DNA of 25,745 nt from an uncultured Novosphingobium sp. (GTDB lineage Bacteria > Pseudomonadota > Alphaproteobacteria > Sphingomonadales > Sphingomonadaceae), in NCBI GenBank assembly GCA_937860195.1, contig CALMBN010000005.1:1-25745 (forward strand), given 5' to 3'. Of this stretch, positions 22,286 through 25,745 are shown piece after piece. Both the position numbers and the translations under genes were made by a program. The first letter of the stretch is position 1. Each line of letters starts with the position of its first letter. The notes under the pieces were generated by a model that saw only the letters and a program-made list of their open reading frames with translations, was not told where the DNA came from and made no database searches.

Positions 22286-22312
22286 TAAAACGGTAAAACG
22301 GGTAAAACGGGG
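22286..22312 (+). repeat. Three stepwise tandem copies of TAAAACGG(n)
   Basis: TAAAACGG (22286–22293), TAAAACGGG (22294–22302) and TAAAACGGGG (22303–22312) follow without gaps, each with one more G. The third copy is the outer end of the family-C inverted repeat. This looks like slippage or repeated insertion at the element end. Confidence 0.7.
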
Positions 22313-22390
22313 ACACTATACTAATTAGCAGCGAAGGACTGGTCGCTGGCAGCACCCCGGAAAGGTAATTGGTACAGTGTCCCCGTTTTA
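22303..22390. repeat. Family-C inverted repeat between the symporter and dapE
   Basis: Arms 22303–22327 and 22366–22390 are 25-base inverted repeats with two mismatches, sharing TAAAACGGGGACACT and ending in (C/T)AATTA. The core folds into a small hairpin (CAGCGA with TCGCTG near 22329–22348). The right terminus contains the dapE stop codon (22388–22390). The form is like short non-autonomous elements or REP units mobilised by RAYT/IS200-type transposases, but no such gene is in the window. Confidence 0.78.
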
Positions 22391-23512
22391 GCTCAGCGCC
22401 GCCTTTGCGACTCGCGCGTAGATCCGGGCCAGGACATCGAGGTCAGCGACTGCAACCGCTTCGTCGCGCTTGTGCATCGTCGCGTTGCACAGGCCGAATT
22501 CGATCACCGGACAGAGGTCCTTGAGGAACCGTGCATCGCTTGTGCCGCCGGTAGTGCTGGCTTCGGGGATCAGGCCGGTCTCAGCCTCAACCGCCGCGGC
22601 GATCAATGCTGAGAAGGCACCGGGCAAGGTCAGGAATGCCTCGCCCGAGATCATCGGCCGGGCGGTTCCGCCATGCTTTTCGGCAATCGCGCTGACCCGC
22701 CGGGCCAATTCCGCGCCACGGTGCTGGTCGTTGAACCGGATCGAAAGCCGGGCGCTGGCACGGGCCGGGATGACATTGGTGGCGGGATTGCCCACCGAAA
22801 CATCGGTAATCTCTAGGTTCGAAGGCTGGAACCAGTCGCTGCCCTGATCGAGCTCCATCGCTTTTAGCTCAGTCAGCATCGCGACCAGCCTGGTGATCGG
22901 ATTGTCGGCCAGATGCGGATAGGCCACGTGGCCTTCCCTGCCCTCGACCTCGAGCCAGATGTTGACCGAGCCGCGCCGCCCGATCTTCATCATGTCACCC
23001 AGCCGGTTCACCGATGTCGGCTCGCCCACCAGGATCAGGTCGGGCACCGCGTTCACGCTGCGCATATGCTCGATCAGCGCAACCGTGCCATGGAGCGCGG
23101 GGCCTTCCTCGTCGCCAGTGATGATGAAGCTGATCGTTCCAGCCTCGGCCGGCACCACGGCCGCCGCAGCAACCATCGCCGCGATCGCGCCCTTCATGTC
23201 GACTGCACCGCGTCCGTATAGCAGCGCGCCGCGAACCTCGGGGGCGAACGGGGCAGAGGCCCAGCCTTCGCCCGGTGGGACCACATCGACGTGCCCGGCA
23301 AAGCCGAAGTGGCGCGAGCCTGCGGGGCCGTGCCGGATGGCGAACAGGTTCTCGACCGGGCCGTGCGGGGCCGCACCGGCACTGAAGCGGTGGACCGCAA
23401 ACCCCAGCGGCTTGAGCTGCCCCTCAAGACAATCGAACACCAGTCCGGCGGCAGGCGTAACACTGGGGCAGGCGATCAGGGCTTCGGCGAGCGGGAGGAC
23501 TTTGCTGGGCAT
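22388..23512 (-). CDS. dapE: DapE, succinyl-diaminopimelate desuccinylase
   Basis: The protein has 374 residues from ATG 23512 (MPSKVLPLAEALIACPSVTP). The longer frame to 23602 overlaps the divergent cupin start and is rejected. It is an M20-family zinc hydrolase that releases succinate from N-succinyl-LL-2,6-diaminopimelate in lysine/peptidoglycan precursor synthesis. Metal ligands and catalytic residues are visible: HVDVVPPG (His and Asp), YGRGAVDMKG (bridging Asp), GDEEGPA (catalytic Glu and ligand Glu), and NATMHKRDE (last His). TTGGTSDARF is a DapE signature. Length is typical (about 375). No strong ribosome-binding site is seen. It is divergent from the cupin gene over 52 bp, and its stop codon lies in the family-C repeat. 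Confidence 0.96.
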   Translation of the reverse strand: MPSKVLPLAEALIACPSVTPAAGLVFDCLEGQLKPLGFAVHRFSAGAAPHGPVENLFAIRHGPAGSRHFGFAGHVDVVPPGEGWASAPFAPEVRGALLYGRGAVDMKGAIAAMVAAAAVVPAEAGTISFIITGDEEGPALHGTVALIEHMRSVNAVPDLILVGEPTSVNRLGDMMKIGRRGSVNIWLEVEGREGHVAYPHLADNPITRLVAMLTELKAMELDQGSDWFQPSNLEITDVSVGNPATNVIPARASARLSIRFNDQHRGAELARRVSAIAEKHGGTARPMISGEAFLTLPGAFSALIAAAVEAETGLIPEASTTGGTSDARFLKDLCPVIEFGLCNATMHKRDEAVAVADLDVLARIYARVAKAALS

Positions 23513-23564
23513 CGTAAATTGGGCATATGGTGAATGCTCGCCCCCCGCAAGCCGGAGTGCCCAG

Positions 23565-24017
23565 ATGCCCAAGCTCGACCTGACCGCCATTCCGCAAACC
23601 AACGCGACTGGTTATCCGCCCGAATATGCCGACAAGGTCCAGGGCCGCTGGTACCGCCGCCTTGCTCCGGCTGCCGGGATCGAAGATTTCGGCGCAAGCC
23701 ATGTGGTCCTTCAGCCCGGCGCCTGGTCAAGCCAGCGCCACTGGCACGAGGGTGAGGACGAGCTGGTGGTAATGCTGGCGGGCGAAGCAGTGTTGATTGA
23801 CGACAGCGGCGAGACGATCATGGGCCCGGGCGATCTGGCCGCCTTCCCCAAAAACGATGGCAATGGCCACGTGCTTATAAACCGTTCAGCCCAGCCCTGC
23901 ACATTCGTGGCGATCGGCAAGCCGGCCGACACAGCCTGCCACTACCCCGATATCGACATGCACCTGTTCGCGGGGGCAGAGCGGCAAAAGCATAAGGATG
24001 GGTCTGATTTTCGATAG
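23565..24017 (+). CDS. Cupin-domain protein
   Basis: The protein has 150 residues from ATG 23565 (MPKLDLTAIPQTNATGYP), with GGAG seven bases upstream. The larger frame beginning at 22959 is antisense to dapE and not coding there. A single cupin-2 barrel spans about residues 45–115. Cupin motif 1 is HWHEGEDELVVMLAGEAVLI, with two His and one Glu as metal ligands, and motif 2 includes GNGHVLINRS with the third His. The tail after HYPDIDMHLF is charged (KHKDGSDFR). Proteins of this form are often annotated as cupins of unknown function or sugar/transcription-related, and I cannot assign a substrate. It is convergent with the SDR and divergent from dapE. Confidence 0.9.
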   Translation: MPKLDLTAIPQTNATGYPPEYADKVQGRWYRRLAPAAGIEDFGASHVVLQPGAWSSQRHWHEGEDELVVMLAGEAVLIDDSGETIMGPGDLAAFPKNDGNGHVLINRSAQPCTFVAIGKPADTACHYPDIDMHLFAGAERQKHKDGSDFR

Positions 24018-24070
24018 CCTCTACCCTGTGGTGAAGGGCTAAGAACAGTTCCGGTTCACTTCGCTGTCCC

Positions 24071-24907
24071 TTACAAAATAAAGTGATCCCCGCTCGCCCG
24101 GATGGTCATTTCGCCGATCGAGACACCCCACGGCTGGTTGATCGCGTGGACGATCCCATCAGCGATGTGGTCAGGCGCGAGGCTGGCATAGTCGATATTG
24201 GCCGGATCGAGCTGTTCGGCCGGGAAGGTTCCCTCGGCCATCTGGCCAACCATCTCCATGAACAGGCCGGTATTCTGGCCGAGAATGCCAACCGAAGCGG
24301 CCTGGTTGACAATCGTCCCTGACAAGCCGGTGGCGGGAACCCCGGTCGGCTTGATCGTGGTGACCTTGATCTTTCCGCGCGCTTCGACCCGCAGGCTTTC
24401 CGACAGGAAGTTCACTGCCGCCTTGCTCGCGCCATAGACCGCCGCGCCGGTCACCGGGAAATTGCCGTAGATCGAGCTGAGATTGATCACATGCCCGCGC
24501 CCCGCAGCGATCATCGGATCGTGCGCGGCGACCATGCCGTTGAGCACGCCCTTGATGTTGATATCGATACAGCGCTCCCACGCGGCATAGGCAGCCTCGT
24601 GATCGGCGATGAACGCCAGCGGCATGATCCCGGCGTTGTTGATCATCACGTCAACCGCGCCATGGGCTTCGATCGCCTTGGCGACCAGCGCCTTGACCTC
24701 GGCCAGTCTGGTCACATCAACCGCGACGGCTTGCGCTGTTCCGCCCGCTGCGCACACTTCAGCAGCGACAGCCTCGGCTGCGGCGAGATCGATATCACCG
24801 AGCGTCACCTTGGCCCCCAGCGCAGCGGTCTTGAGCGCGACAAGGCGGCCAAACCCGCCCCCGCCGCCGGTGATGACAATGCTTTTGCCTGCAACATGAT
24901 TGGTCAT
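24071..24907 (-). CDS. SDR-family oxidoreductase
   Basis: The protein has 278 residues from ATG 24907, with GAGGA seven bases upstream. The frame to 25114 overlaps the ALDH gene and is rejected. It is a classical short-chain dehydrogenase with a glycine-rich loop TGGGGGFG, Asp in LGDIDLAA (suggesting NAD), NNAGIMPLA, catalytic Ser in NLSSIYG and YGASK (YxxxK). It is longer than usual for classical SDRs because of an extended C-terminal region (about residues 210–278) rich in substrate-loop and helix residues. It follows the aldehyde dehydrogenase by ten bases, so they form one operon. Together they could oxidise an alcohol through an aldehyde to an acid, which is inferred from adjacency. Confidence 0.92.
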   Translation of the reverse strand: MTNHVAGKSIVITGGGGGFGRLVALKTAALGAKVTLGDIDLAAAEAVAAEVCAAGGTAQAVAVDVTRLAEVKALVAKAIEAHGAVDVMINNAGIMPLAFIADHEAAYAAWERCIDINIKGVLNGMVAAHDPMIAAGRGHVINLSSIYGNFPVTGAAVYGASKAAVNFLSESLRVEARGKIKVTTIKPTGVPATGLSGTIVNQAASVGILGQNTGLFMEMVGQMAEGTFPAEQLDPANIDYASLAPDHIADGIVHAINQPWGVSIGEMTIRASGDHFIL

Positions 24908-24917
24908 TTGTCGTTCC

Positions 24918-25745
24918 TCACAATTGGCCGGGCATCGCATCGAGCAGCATGGTCTTGGTCTCGACATAGCCCCACAGACCCTCGGGACCGCCTTCGCGGC
25001 CAATCCCGCTTTGCTTGAACCCGCCGAACGGCAGGCCGAAATCCATCCGCAGGCCGTTTTGCCCGAACCCGCCGGTGCGGATCCGGCGGCCAATGTCATA
25101 GGCGGCCTGGGCATCCTGGGTCAGCACCGACCCGTTGAGGCCGAAATTCGACTCGTTGGCGATCCGGATCGCGTCCTCCGCGTCCTCGCACGGGATCAGC
25201 GCGAGCACGGGTCCGAAGATTTCTTCCTGTGCAATCCGGCTGGTATTATCGACGTTGGCGAACAAAGTCGGTTCGATGAAATAGCCCTGGTTGAGGTGGC
25301 TCGGCCGCCCGCCCCCGCAGACCAGATCGGCGGTCTGTTTGCCTTCCTCGATATACATCTCGACCCGCTCAAGCTGGCGTTTCATCGCCAAGGGGCCAAG
25401 CTGGGTGGCGGGATCGTCGGAATGGCCGATCACCACTTTGCCCATTTCCACGGCAATCGCTGCGGCCAGTTCGTCGTGGCGTTTGCGCGAGACAATTGCA
25501 CGGCTGAGCATCGCGCAGACCTGTCCGCTCATCAGGGTCAGCGTGCCGGTGAGCAACTTGGCCGCACCTTCGATCGGGAAATCGTCAGCAATGATCGCCG
25601 CACTCTTGCCGCCGAGTTCGAGCGTATAGCGCGCAATCCGCTCCCCGCAGACCTGCGCGATCCGCTTGCCGGCGAGCGTCGAACCAGTGAAGCTGACCTT
25701 GTCGATACCGGGATTGCTCACGAGGTGATCCGCCGCCTCACGGTG
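24918..25745 (-). CDS. Aldehyde dehydrogenase, 5' part missing (window edge)
   Basis: The C-terminal 275 residues of an NAD(P)-dependent aldehyde dehydrogenase. The frame remains open to the window edge (...HLVSNPGIDKVSFTGS), so the start is outside. Visible: FTGSTLAGKRI (cofactor loop), the general base Glu in LELGGKSAAI, the catalytic cysteine in SGQVCAMLSR, EEIFGPVL (cofactor-contacting Glu and Phe), and the C-terminal LPFGGFKQSGIGREGG signature. It oxidises an aldehyde to the acid; the substrate class is not fixed. The cysteine context is slightly unusual (usually N.GQ.C...) with Met before Ser-Gly-Gln. It is the upstream partner of the SDR, ten bases apart. Confidence 0.95.
   Translation of the reverse strand, partial: HREAADHLVSNPGIDKVSFTGSTLAGKRIAQVCGERIARYTLELGGKSAAIIADDFPIEGAAKLLTGTLTLMSGQVCAMLSRAIVSRKRHDELAAAIAVEMGKVVIGHSDDPATQLGPLAMKRQLERVEMYIEEGKQTADLVCGGGRPSHLNQGYFIEPTLFANVDNTSRIAQEEIFGPVLALIPCEDAEDAIRIANESNFGLNGSVLTQDAQAAYDIGRRIRTGGFGQNGLRMDFGLPFGGFKQSGIGREGGPEGLWGYVETKTMLLDAMPGQL

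Noticed and set aside
22959..23564. N-terminal extension of the cupin protein
   Set aside because: Antisense to dapE with biased Ser/Arg/Ala composition. ATG 23565 has a good GGAG ribosome-binding site.

Overview
The window reads as chromosomal DNA of a GC-rich alphaproteobacterium, most likely Sphingomonadales (Sphingomonadaceae or Erythrobacteraceae). The evidence is the conserved mutM–rpsT–dnaA block with ubiE/ubiB beside it, a large TonB-dependent receptor with a VVTAQKR-type TonB box, GANTC sites clustered before dnaA, and hairpin repeats with a TGAGC(T/G)TGTCGAA core, which are common between genes in this order. I find no rRNA, tRNA, CRISPR array, prophage or transposase gene. The taxonomic call is an inference.

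Layout. Left end (1–3023): the 3' end of a probable Rieske ring-hydroxylating oxygenase alpha subunit overlaps a PYROXD2/CrtI-like FAD oxidoreductase by an ATGA junction. A convergent APC-family amino-acid permease follows. 3095–7342: a TPR-sulfotransferase and a TonB-dependent receptor on the same strand, closed by a strong terminator. 7436–7533: a long hairpin repeat (family A). 7573–10717 (minus): DUF1993 protein, ubiE, ubiB and a 92-residue protein of unknown function, with ATGA or few-base junctions, forming a ubiquinone-biosynthesis operon. 10826–13921 (plus): mutM, rpsT with its terminator, and dnaA with a 440-base leader. 13951–16422 (minus): an acyl-CoA synthetase followed by an SDR, behind a candidate operator. 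16528–17301: a ThiF/MoeB/HesA-type adenylyltransferase, convergent with a CobB-type sirtuin. The sirtuin is divergent from dapB, with a second family-A hairpin between them. 18892–20699: a Ste24-type M48 protease and nth, coupled by GTGA. 20880–23512 (minus): a dicarboxylate/amino-acid:cation symporter and dapE. 23565–24017: a cupin protein. 24071–25745 (minus): an aldehyde dehydrogenase (5' end outside the window) and an SDR.

Functionally this is mostly housekeeping: replication initiation (dnaA), base-excision repair (mutM, nth), ubiquinone (ubiE, ubiB), and lysine/diaminopimelate synthesis (dapB, dapE). It is mixed with oxidative catabolism (Rieske oxygenase, FAD oxidoreductase, acyl-CoA synthetase, SDRs, ALDH) and transport (TonB receptor, APC permease, symporter).

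I see no clearly new multi-gene system. The most noteworthy structure is non-coding: three different inverted-repeat families sit exactly at gene boundaries. In three cases (nth, symporter, dapE) the stop codon lies inside or directly against the repeat terminus. Several near-perfect palindromes also sit in divergent promoters.
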